DNA from: Pelobates cultripes
Lineage: Eukaryota > Chordata > Amphibia > Anura > Pelobatidae
NCBI GenBank assembly: GCA_933207985.1
Contig: OW240917.1
Coordinates: 99,236,299-99,300,298 of the forward strand
Direction of reading: 5' to 3'
DNA: 64,000 nucleotides
Positions 1 through 12,000 of this stretch are shown here, one piece after another. The position numbers and the translations under genes were made by a program. Position 1 is the stretch's first letter. Each line of letters opens with the position of its first letter. The notes under the pieces are model-generated. The model searched no databases, was not told where the DNA came from, and saw only the letters and a list, made by a program, of their open reading frames with translations.

Positions 1-1290
1 GTTTACATAAAGTAATAGAATATATTAAGACATTCATAATCAAGGGATTACCTATTATACAAAATAGTAACATTAAACCTATAGCAATACTTGAATAGTT
101 AGAATTTGGGTTCAGATTATGTACGTAAACTAAGAAAGATGAAAACTTGTATTAGTCTTCCTTCTAGCTATGTATCTGCTTGTCTATCTATCTAAGCGGC
201 AAATGTCATCAACTTGACCCTATTGCTTGCCCAACTGCTGGGCACACTCTTATTTATACAAATGAAAAAAACACTTGAGGGATATGAATATCTTAATAGA
301 TCATGCTTTTTCAATGTACACTCATAAGCAGTGACAGGATTATCAAGTCTTTAAATGTGTAGTACCTTGTGAGAAGCTAGGGATGTTGCATTTCCATAGT
401 GCGGTTTAAGGATTCCATAAATGGTCAATCATTCTATTTTTGGAAAACAACAAGGTAAATTATATGAGATGTCAATTACAGAATTACTGTTGAGGAATAA
501 TGCAATAATCATACACAAAAATACATAAGAATTAAAATAAGAAAAAAATAAAAAAATCACAGCATAATACTACAAGGACATGTTTATAAAGGAAAAAAAA
601 TATCAACGCACACTGTTGTCTAATTTCTCTGTTTGCAATGGGGGGAATGTTATTGTCTCAGCACAATTTTTCTGGCACCCGTTAGATCATCTCAGAGAGA
701 CTTAAGCTTCCAGAAAAGCAACAGTAACTGTGCAGCCTAAATAACTTTTGAATAATAACCTGTGCTTTGATTTAAAAAGAGCTGTGTTTAAAACAGCGTC
801 CATTGCTAAGGCTACTTGCAGAAATGCTGAGTGAAATTTGAAACACATTGCCTTTCTGTGCTCATTTGCATGTCAAAATAGATGTTGAAACATAATTTCT
901 CGAGTTTCTGTGCCCAAAGAGGGCTTTGCAAAGTTCAACTGGAAATACAGTCATTTCTCTATATGGGCTGTGGGGAGAGTACCTGAAGGTGCTGCTCTTG
1001 TAGAGTTTTGCTGAATGTCAGTAACACTACAGGTTGCTGGGGAGTTTTGTAGCTGGGGAGCACTGTTGTACTCAGGGTCACTGCTTATTTCTGTGGAGCT
1101 CTGTGGTGCACATATGTAGTGCGGATCAACTATGTGCACTACAAATGTGCAGCTCAGAGCTCCAACAAAATTTTCTAAAAACAAAAAAAACAGTATAACA
1201 TGATTCTCCTCCTTCTTCCTACCTTTTTCCATTTCCTCCCATGATAGTCCAATCCAATGCTCCTTATATAGGACACAAACATTTAATCTT
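1..1290. other. Unassigned AT-rich sequence left of the first exon
   Basis: I see no exon of ddx60 and no recognisable transposon protein here. The stretch is A+T rich with short A-runs near 541-600. It presumably lies in an intron of ddx60, because the first recognisable exon at 2991 starts well inside the protein. Short open frames on the - strand (for example 951-1295) have no family features. Confidence 0.5.
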
Positions 1291-1295
1291 TCCAA

Positions 1296-1495
1296 TAGGA
1301 AAGCATTGCATTCAGTGCTTTCTTGTGGTCCCCCACCTCACATAACTGGGGTTTACAGCCACTAGAGATGTCCTTTAAAAAAAAAAAGAAAAAAAAAACT
1401 GCAGTGTTTTACATTGCAGGGTTAAAAGGACAGATCAACTGCACCCAGACCACTTCATTGAGATGAAGTGGTCTAAGTAACTATAGTGTCCTGTT
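1296..1495. mobile_element. Degenerate T2-like MITE fragment
   Basis: It contains a short hairpin at about 1445-1474 (GACCACTTCAT paired with ATGAAGTGGTC) followed by ACTATAGTGTCCT, the same terminal design as the intact MITEs at 7013 and 16514. A second copy of the flanking segment (mucosa of words such as TTTACAGCCA-TTAGAG) lies at 3827-3905. An A-rich run at 1377-1399 interrupts it. The ends are too worn to define a target duplication. Confidence 0.5.
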
Positions 1496-1915
1496 ATGAT
1501 GGTTAGAGTTCACTATTAAATAAATGGATTACCAGCGTTATATGTTACTAATTCTGTATCTACTGCTGGGAATGATACCACATAACCCAACTAGTTAGAG
1601 CATTTCATGGGGCATGGGTTCTCATTCTGTACATTATAATATAGAAGTGCTTTGTTATACCATCTACTATATCATTTTTTTTTTTTAAATATCTACTTGA
1701 GTGGGGATTATACTGCATATATGTATACGATTGTGCAATATATCCATAAGCACAGGTTCTATCTTTGTTATTGGTTTTCAATATAAATATCTCTATATTA
1801 GTTTTGTATATAGGTGCTTAACCTTGTTATTTTCTTTCACATCTGAGGCATTTGTGACTATGAAGCTGCTTCTTTTTTAAATTGCTTGTAATTTTTCCTT
1901 TGATGGTGTTTCTAC

Positions 1916-2442
1916 TGTAACGGTATTACCCAATACGCAGAGTGAAAACCACCAGTATAATTGGAGACAGACAGAAAATCCCCAAGCCGGTCCTTAGATT
2001 GGACAGATAAAATAGAAACTACAAGAAATGTCAGAAACAAGCCAAGGTCAAGGGAAGCCAGAAATACACAATAGCGAGGAACAAAGCCGAGTCAGGGAAA
2101 TCAGAATAGTCAAGAGCAAGATCGGTTAAAACTATCAAAAGGATACAGGAACACGCTGAGGGGACACTAGGAACCACAACAGGGCACTGTTTTAGGGGCA
2201 GACTGGACTTGTATGATTAGTGGCATGATTATCATAACCATGCCCCGAAAAGGTAGTGTGCGTTGAGCTCTTCTGACCTCATGGCATCGGTACGCATGGG
2301 CCGCGTCCTTTAAAGGGGCGGCGCATAGCGGCTGGCGTCCCTAATGCTGCATGGAGCATCTCTCGGCGTGGGAGCGGCGGTCCGACTGATCCCGATGTCG
2401 GCAGATCAGCAGACCGATAAGGTAAGTGAATGGAGGCTGACA
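1916..2442 (-). mobile_element. Solo LTR related to the chromovirus at 19002
   Basis: The 527-bp unit begins TGTAACGG and ends GGCTGACA, and is flanked by a perfect 5-bp duplication TCTAC (1911-1915 and 2443-2447). Its length matches the 526/528-bp LTRs of the chromovirus at 19002-26355, and it shares blocks in the same order, for example AGCCAAGGTCAAGGGA-like words and AACCACAACAGGGCACTG against AACCACACTAGGGCACTG. No internal region is present, so it is best read as a solo LTR left by LTR-LTR recombination. Orientation is inferred from the similarity to the chromovirus LTRs. Confidence 0.85.
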
Positions 2443-2447
2443 TCTAC

Positions 2448-2990
2448 CAAGTGCTACCTATTGTATTGAAGAACCCTGTTTGGCTGAAAATACATTTACA
2501 GCATGGTAATTTTGACTTTGTATATGTACAATGATTGCCCCTTTGAACTAAGGCCTCAATTTAATATTTTTGGATAAGCTTTTCAAATTATTTGAAAGCA
2601 TTTTAAAAAATATTTATTATAAAAAATATTTAAATTTTGTAATGTTTTCATATTTTTATTATAGTGATACATATATTTTTAGATATTATAATTTAAAAAA
2701 AATAATTTTTATCCAAAAATATTAAAATCATTTAAAACACATCGAACAGTATTACACTGAGATATACATGTCTTGGTAAAATTCAAAATAAAAACTCACT
2801 GAAGTTAATACCTCCCCACCAATTCAAGAGGAATTCTTGTTGGAAGACTTGAAATGATTGCCATAAAGAGAAATTTAGAAAAAAAATAATACAGTAGTTG
2901 GAATGTAATTTTTCATTCCATATTGATAAATTACAAAATAAAATTGTGTCTTTGAAAATAATCTTGTGTTTTCTGTGTTGATTGTCTTAG
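2448..2990. other. AT-rich intron sequence before the first visible exon
   Basis: Very A+T-rich sequence, especially 2570-2730, with no coding or element signal seen. It ends in the pyrimidine-rich tract and AG that precede the exon at 2991. Confidence 0.6.
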
Positions 2991-3098
2991 AATTCTAGGA
3001 AGATTGCATCAGTTATCCCAGCATTAATTGGAAGTTCACAGAAAACATCTTCTCTAATGCTCTTTCAACATTTCAAGCCTCAATCTATGGATAAACAG
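2991..3098 (+). CDS. ddx60: ddx60 exon (first in window)
   Basis: Thirty-six codons, phase 0 at both ends, between GTCTTAG and the donor GTACTG. It encodes a segment with [14 protein letters not shown], matching the FKLSALAPLFGS-type stretch in the N-terminal region of DDX60. The weakest-conserved exon of the set, supported mainly by its in-frame join to the next exon. Confidence 0.85.
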
Positions 3099-6000
3099 GT
3101 ACTGTAAATCCTAAAATGTTCTGATAGCATTATAGGCTTAGTGGGCCCTAGGTAAAGTTATTTGTGCCAAATTGTTTTAATTCTCACTCTGGCACCATAG
3201 CCACTACAGTGTGCATGGCGTTCTGTTAAATATTGTTAATGATTGTTGTCACAGCTAAGCAACTTGAATATACAATTCACTTAAAATTTCAAATTGAAGC
3301 AAAGTTAAATCCAAAGAGCAAAATGTAAGCAAAATGTAAGGTGGTATGGCCTCCTCCTTGATAGTCAATAAAATGCTTCTCATAGAGGACACATGCATTC
3401 AAGGCTTCCATCAGGGGAGTAAAGCCAGTACAGTTGTATGGAGCCTGCACCCTATACCCCCAATATAGTGATGTCCGCCAGATATGCACTGTTCTCCACT
3501 AATATTGGTACCTGAGCAAAGAAGGCTGTGAAAATTGTATTTTTAATGCTTAGCCTTTTAAACTTTTTTTTTTTTTTAATGCACAAAAATACTCATGGAT
3601 ATCTAACAGTTGCAAACACACACACAAAGAAATCTTTGTTAAGTATATGTGTTCCACCATTATTGGCACATTAATCCACACAACATCCCTTGGTTGTATC
3701 TATCGTGATGAATGACCTCCTGCCTTGCTGCAGGATGTGGAAGATGAGACTCCTGGGCCCCCTATTAATTGTTCAAACATGTTGTGCTACCGTATCACCA
3801 GGGAATCTATATATTTAATGCTTTCCTATGGTCCTCCACATCAGGTAATTGTTTTTTACAGCCATTAGAGGTGGATTAAAACCTGCAATTTAAACATTTC
3901 AGTTTCTAAAAAAAAAATTGCAATATTATTATTATTATTATGATGATGATGTTATTATTTATATAGTGCCAACAAATTCCACAGCTCTTTACAGTGGGTG
4001 GACGAACAAACATGTAGTTGTAACCAGACAAGTTGGACACACAGGAACAGAGGGGTTGAGGGCCCTGCTCAGTGAGCTTACATGCTAGAGGGAATGGGGT
4101 AAAGTGACACAAAAGGTAAGGATAGTATTGGACTAATGATAGTTGCAAGAGAGGAATCAGTCGGGAGCTAATTGATACGCTTTTATGAAGAAGTGGGGGT
4201 TTAAATGATTTTTTGAAGGAGTGGAGACTGGGTGAGGGAAGGGAATTCCACAGGAACAGTGCATCCCTCGAGAAGTCTTGCAGGCGATCATTAGAGATGG
4301 GAGTATGGACAGAAGATAGATGTAAGTCTTCAGCAGAGCGTAAGGGCCTAGACGGGACATACTTGTGCATTAGGGAAGATAGGTAGGGTATCTTACATTG
4401 TAGTTCTAAAAATACAGGACCACTGCACCCAGGCCACTTCATTGGGATGAAGTGGTCTAGGTGACTAGAGGGATCCTTTAATTGGCTACACTTTGATGTT
4501 TAGTGAATAAATCTCTGTTATTAGAGAATACTTTGCTTGAAAGCTTAGTTCACCTAACTTTATTTTGATATTTGACTCCCAACTATACCTCTAAACCTCC
4601 AGGGATGCTTCCTTACTTAGACCACAACTACTGGATTTCTCATATATTGTCAATACCTTACAGTCATATCTGTTTTGCTTATATACATTTCTTGTAAAAT
4701 ACGAGCTCATTTATTAACTTTGTATGTTTTGTTTAGGTACAAGATATTATTACCAACCTATTTACGATTTTAAAAGAAGGATCAAACATAAGGACTATAA
4801 TCACTGTTGTTTCCTGCTCCTTGGTCTTGAAATTGTTTTCTGAGAATGGAGAAAGTTTTCCTTTACAGGTTTGTCTATAATATATCTAAGCATTTCAAAC
4901 ATATTCTTATAATGGCAAATCTTTGTTTACACTTAAAGTATCTACATGTAATTGTTCTGTTAAAATTGACTTGTCAAATATTTTGCCTAAGGTTCAAAAT
5001 TTGAAAATAAGTGATCTTATATTTTCTTTTGGGCTTTTTGTCAACGATTTGCTATGTAATTTTTCTGTATCATTTTGAAAATCCTACCCTTTGGCTAAAA
5101 AAAATGACTATCACTTTTTATTAACTACAGCAGGACATGTCAGACAACTTATAATATATGAAAAAAACCTTAATTTTTGTAGTAAATTTAGGGCCTAATG
5201 GACTAATCGAAATACACATTTCGAAATGTAGTGACGTTAGATACATGACAGAATTGAAAAATAAAACAAAAATGTGGTCTAGAATTTGCTATTTGCTTGT
5301 AGGTTATACACAAAATAATAAAATAAAATAAAAACCCATATAATTAGACACCTATACCTCCCAAGGTACTAGTTCCAGTTTTGATGCAGCATGTAGATTC
5401 AGCCACAATCACAGTAGTATTGAAAATACGGTAAAATTTTGACATAGGTCATGGTCACACCATCCTGACTCCAACTTATCTAAAATGATGCAAGCTGCAA
5501 TATTTGAGCATTCTATCTCTTTTTTTGATATTGCATCTCTCCTGGCTTAATACACGTGCACCAATGATATAAGGACCTATATATAAATTCCTGTGATCTT
5601 TGGACCAGTGCCCCTTTGAGGTGTCTTAAAGCCCTTGAGTGCATCATACTGCAGTTCCTGATTTACCATTCCTGACCACATGTGCCAGTGTATCAGATCC
5701 GACTACATTCTTGGCCCTGAGTTTAGCTTTTCCTCTATTATAGGCCATCCTTACTATTTCTAGCGAGTCTTCTCCTGGCCTTAATTATTTTATATTTAAT
5801 TCTGATACTCCTAATTTTTGTCCCAAGCGTTAAACCCAGCCACCCAAAGGTCTCGTGATAGGCCTTTCTATCTCACATACTGCCTTTGGTATTTCACTGA
5901 CTTATATCTTGCTGAGGATCCTCCTTGTATTCTGTCAATTTCTTATGTTCAATAATGGAGCACAAACTGCCGCCTTACAAAACCTATTCAATTTCATATT

Positions 6001-9000
6001 ATGACTGGGACAGCAACCACACAGAATTATGTTAATAAATACTGACTGCTTGTTATTCATTTCTTGAAGGATGGCAGAATCTCCCTGACAATGAATGACG
6101 TTGCTGATCTATGTAGAATGCATTGTCTCACTGTGGCCATTTTGCTGTGTGTGCCTCTTTCTCAAAGATCACAAATGAGGAATATTAAAGCTGACTGGAA
6201 TGATAATGCATCATTATTTACGGATTTGGTAAGTTTTTTTTATTTTTAATATATTACTATGGTGTATTAAGTTTGTAATCAAACATGCCTAGTTTTTAAA
6301 GCCTATATACACTGTTGGTGATTTGTACCACACTGTGCACTGTTTTATGAGAAGGAATAACCAGTAGAGGGGGAAAAACATATATCATATATTTTTTTTA
6401 AAATGTATTTATTGAATATATAAAATATAAAAATAGATTTGCTTACTGGTCCTAATTTGTGTTCCCTGTATTGGTCACGTCTCACTTGATTTGTGATTAA
6501 AATTAACATTTAGTGTCTGTCCCCAAACCATCAAGCAATTTTCCCATTCAAATTTAAAAAAATAAAATAAAGAAATTTTATTTGATATAATAGCATTACA
6601 ATACGCCACATGAAGTAAAAATAACAAAACACTGCAAATATATATACACAACAGTGATATAGACATTTATGTTGCACCTAAAGCTCCCTTTTATTTGGAA
6701 TTGATTTTAGCCAGCCTGGAAGCTGGAGTTCACCTCAGGCAGTTAAGGGGTTTATCTCTATATTTGTAACATTTCAAAGCAAAACTCTGCACAGACAGAC
6801 CACAGTGAAGTGATCATGGTGCTTAGAGTAACCCTTTAAGGAAAAGGTATGCAATATACAAAAGGAATCAAACTGTAGTGTGAAAAAAATTATGAAAAAT
6901 GACTTATACTTTTTGGTCCTTCGTCTTAGGAAATAAATGATACAATACAGATTTAACAGCAGACAAGTACTAAAGGAAAGAAACGCATTACTGGTCCTTG
7001 GAATTACTGGGCTTAAAGGACCACTATAGTGCCAGGAAAACATACTCGTTTTCCTGGCACTATAGTGCCCTGACGGTGCCCCCACCCTCAGGGTCCCACT
7101 CCCGCCCAGCTCTGGAAGGGGTTAAAACTTATCTTTTTCCAGCGCCGGGCAGGGAGCTCTCTGCCTCCGATCTTCCTCCGTTCCTCCTCCTGGGCTGAAT
7201 GCGCACGCGCGGCAAGAGCTGCGCGCGCATTCAGCCCGTCGCATAGGAAAGCATTTACAATGCTTTCCTATGGACGCTTGCGTGCTCTCACTGTGAAAAT
7301 CACAGTGAGAAGCACGCAAGCGCCTCTAGTGGCTGTCAACGAGACAGCCACTAGAGGATTAGGGGGAAGGATTAACCCATTCATAAACATAGCAGTTTCT
7401 CTGAAACTGCTATGTTTATAAAAAAATGGGTTAACCCTAGAAGGACCTGGCACCCAGACCACTTCATTAAGCTAAAGTGGTCTGGGTGCCTAGAGTGGTC
7501 CTTTAATGTATGAAAGTATAGGGCACAATGTATAAATAGTCATAAGCATAAACAGAGATACATCAAGGTCATGAGGTACAGAAATATGGAAGAGAGAGAA
7601 AAAAGGCAAGGTTTAGGATTACAGAAGTCAAAATAGTCAAATAAATGGAGCCGAGTCAAAACCGAAAAAATACACACTACAATGAAATGCACCTCTGAGT
7701 AACATGATAGGGTAGTGACGAGAATGTGGTGTCGTCTTAAGTAGCTCTAAGATAAGTGCTATTGGTTATCATCATATACAATGCTAAAAGGTGCTCAACC
7801 AAATGTCAGCAATATGATGCAAAACACTGTAGCGCCAAGGGAACTATAAGTCAAGGGAACTATAAGAGTACACATAGTACACATCTGAAAGGATGTCAGA
7901 TTAATACATGGTGTCAATATGTGTACGGTGGCATCCCAATGGCTCAGGGACAGTATGCAATAAGTATACTTATAAAAAAACTTATCACAATTTTCATCTA
8001 AACTCTTTGTAGAGGAAGTTACCCGCAGTTGGTCCATCTTCATATTCTCGTGGGGTCTATGGTAGGCCCCATGAGAACACAAGATCCTTAACAGATCTTC
8101 TCATAAATGCTCAAGAATGCTTTTCCTATAATCTGTTGTGCTAGAAAATGGGAATGGGAATTGAAATAAAACATTGGAAACATAGGAAAAGATGGAAGAG
8201 TAGAGGCAATAAAAATTAAATTTTTTAACTAAATTCAAATGATGATGGTGATGATTACATCAAGAAGATGAATACTTCATTTTGTTTTCTGTAAATTGTA
8301 TAATGCATATCATACATTAATTGAATAAATGAAAATAAACTGTATTGGAAAATAGATATATCAAATATATCAATGTGGGCTTTCAGTACTCTCCATTTTT
8401 CAATTTATTCAGAGAAAAAGTTGTGAAAATACTGCGCTAAAACTGGTAAATAGCATGTCACAAAGCTTAAACTGCAAAATAGATTGGACAAATGTTTCTG
8501 ATTTGAATGATGACCTCTTGTTGAAGAATGTAGCATATTATTACGAAAAAGAAACATTTACAGGTATGGATATTATATTTTATACATTTATACTATATGT
8601 TATAAGATAGCCGCATCAGAAACAGAAATAAATAAACATTTAACTGTTAAGCTACATTCGCTGAGCTTCTTGTTTAAACTAAAACTTTGAATATATTCTA
8701 GTGGTACCTAGGTACTATACATGGCTAATCCACATATTTTTATTCCATAGCATTTTTCTTGTTTTTTTTTTTTTGTGTGAATTGCATTGATCCGCAACTG
8801 GAAATAGCATTATTAACATATTCTACTCTTGCTAGCACCAATATACATCTGATTTTCTGTGTTTTTCTTTACTTTTTTTATTTACACTTCCTTAAATTAG
8901 TTTTTGGTTCATGGCAGAATGTATTTTTGACATTTTGAGGAATAAAGGAGAGATGAACATTTTGTTACATATATATTATGAAAGCTATATATAACCAATA

Positions 9001-12000
9001 AAATTCTGTGTAATGGTGTAATTCCTAGATTTTCAATTTTTAAACAAATGGACCATGTCTATTTTATATGTACATATCTTTTTGCATCATGGATAACTAA
9101 ATATGTTGATAGAGGTATAATTTATGCTTCCCCTGCAGTCAAAGATAGAATATGCCATAGAGAGTATTTAAAGTGTCTCTTACACCTTCTGGGTTCTTTT
9201 GTAGACCCCAATGGTTACTTTGCCACTGAGGTGCGGTGGATCTAGGGTGCAGTAGAGGTTAGTTATGTTTCCCTAATTCAGTATCCCACAGGCACCTCTA
9301 TATTTGGTCTTTACCTCCTTGTACTTCATCCACCAGAACCCCATTCACGTGTGTAAGAGTACAACACCCTTGTCTAATGAGGATCCCATAAGTCAGAGAA
9401 TGCGCCTTAGATATTGTCACAATGAGTGAGACAATGCCGATTCCTACAGACGTTTATAGCAACGGCTGTGGAAACTGATACAACTTAGTTAGGCTTTTAC
9501 CATAAGTAGTCTCTGCTTTATCTCATGATACTTATGCATTACAGTTTGAAGGAAAATCCAACACAGCTGTTGTGACTATTTCAGAAAGTTTTTATCTTAT
9601 TAAATGCTCACTTTTTTTTTTTAAATTGTGGGGAGGGTGAGGAGGGGGGTTACAGAGCTGCTTTTCTGTTCTTTCTTCTTTGCTGCTACCTTAGATGACT
9701 AATATAAAATAAAAAATAATATTTAAGAAGCCAAGATAGCCTCTATTTATCCTTGAAAGGTGATTTTATCATGTGGTGGATGATTATTTGGTGGAACTGA
9801 ATAGATGTTGCTATTTGTCACTGCTATCATCTGAACTTAGTTTTTGTTCAATTTAAAATGTTTTAGATCTGAAATTTGATTTTGGAAGTACAATTGGTGA
9901 GATGTATACATTTCTTTGGAATACAACGTTGCAGTTAAGTCCATGGGGAAAAGAACTGGAATCTTCTCAAATCCGAACCACATCAACACCTTTTCTTTCA
10001 AACGATTCATCATTGATGGGTAATTACCTATAAAATATGTCCGTTGATTTCTTGAAAATACAGATTTTGTTTTTAGTTTGAAAAATTAAGAGCACAGTGC
10101 AGAATTAGACCTGTGCAGCAGTTTTTATTTTGTAACTATTTATTTTTAAGACACTATCAAGATCCTATTAAACCCTTGTGCCTTGCAATTTAGTAAATGA
10201 CCCTGAATGATTTATTTTTATTGTATTGTTAAACATGGTTTTTATTATTCTCAAGTAAAAACGAAGAAAATGCCAAATGCTGGTCTCATACCCATGCGTT
10301 GTGCTCTAATTGAAACATTTGCCGGAGACATTATGAAAGGCCTACAATATTTAAGCAGGTAAGTGAAATCCTATTTTAGAGCCTTTAAAATACTGCACTA
10401 TATTTGTGGTTTAAATTAATAGGTGGTAATGGAATAAGTACAAAATTCCTATTTCAAATGAGCAAATTTCCATCCATTTTTGTTCGATGAAAGAGATAAA
10501 GGAAGAGAAATATAATGTGAAATTTAAATGTTTTATCCAATGTAATTTGTGGTTAATATGGGCCTGGAAAACTGAAACAAACTACAATGTGGAGTAACAA
10601 CTTTCTGATCCAAGTAGAAATCTGACTGCACTTTTAGAATCAAGCATTTGGAAACCACTTCTAATTAGGCTTTTCACCACCTCGTTTTCACCTTCTGTTG
10701 GATCAGCAGCAGCAATAGAGATGTGTGGAATGCGTTGGTACACTAACTATCTCTTAGGGAAATTGTCATGCAATAGATCTGTGCATAAAAATACCTAAAA
10801 CAAGAATATTTTGAGAAAGTATTGGGTGGGCTTTCCATACAATAGTTATGGGTCAGATGAACTAAACCAAACTACTAAAGATAATGGATCGAGAAGACTC
10901 TTACCATGCTCTTACCCCAGCAGTTACTAGGTTCTTTTGACTGCCACTATTCATTCAGTTATGCATAAAATTAATTAATAAAAGAAACAGAACAGTTAAA
11001 TTTCAAGAGAGAAGGAAACATAGATTTGAACATTGCTGAAGAATGGTTATAATATATTTTAAGAAATATTTAATTGTGTATAACAAATGGCTAGCCTGCT
11101 CCATTCCTCCTTATCTGTCTTATCTCTCTTCCTTACGCCCAAACCCACATCCACCCCTGCAACAAGAAGGCCTTTTAATTTTACTAGATGTACAGACATA
11201 GTTATGCTAAAACAAGTAGCAAAAGCATTCTTGTTGCCTTATGCTGCTCCTCCTCTTCTTCTGCCATATGCTTATATGTTTATATGCTTGTAACTAATTT
11301 ATGTCACTACACCTGTGCTATGCCTGAAGATGCTTAGGATCTTTTACTAACCTCAAAAGATTGACCTAGATATATATCAGCATTCTGACATTCAGAGATG
11401 ACAGCAGTTTAGCAGTACTTAACACTCAATTGATTGCATTAGCTGTTATCAAATGTTGACCTCTTTTTCATGATCTTTTAAGCGATGATCCAGTGGTACT
11501 TGCACTAAATGAAGAAAAACCATATGATGAACTCTTACACTGGCATTCTGGAAAACTCCTAAGCGATGACTATGATAGGACAAAAGACACACAAGCTGGT
11601 AACAAAACATGATATAATTGTACTTAAAGTATGTAATTATAAGCAGAAATGTGGAGATTTTATTTCAATCAGTCCTAGTTGGAGTGCTGCAGTTACTTTA
11701 TATAAATATATGTATGTATGTATGTTTTTTATGTGCACATTGTATTTACAATTAATCATTGTTAAATGATTGCAGAAAGATTATCTTATATGACAGAAAA
11801 AGATGCATATCCTTGAGATTTACAACATTTGTAGACAATCTTAAATGAAAAAAGGAGGCAATCAACCAGAATGTATAAGTAATGTAACCCAATATTGGGC
11901 TTTTTTCAACTCACATTTTACACCATTACAGAGGAAAGAGTGGTTGGGTACTCTGGTTCACAACTAAAATGTAACTCTTATTGCTTTTTTTTTTTTAACA

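Noticed and set aside
951..1295. 114-codon - strand frame
   Set aside because: No family features; it crosses low-complexity and MITE-like sequence and has no supporting splice sites.
3289..3489. Frame on the - strand near 3.3 kb
   Set aside because: It reads MITE-like flanking sequence shared with 1.2 kb, with no protein family.
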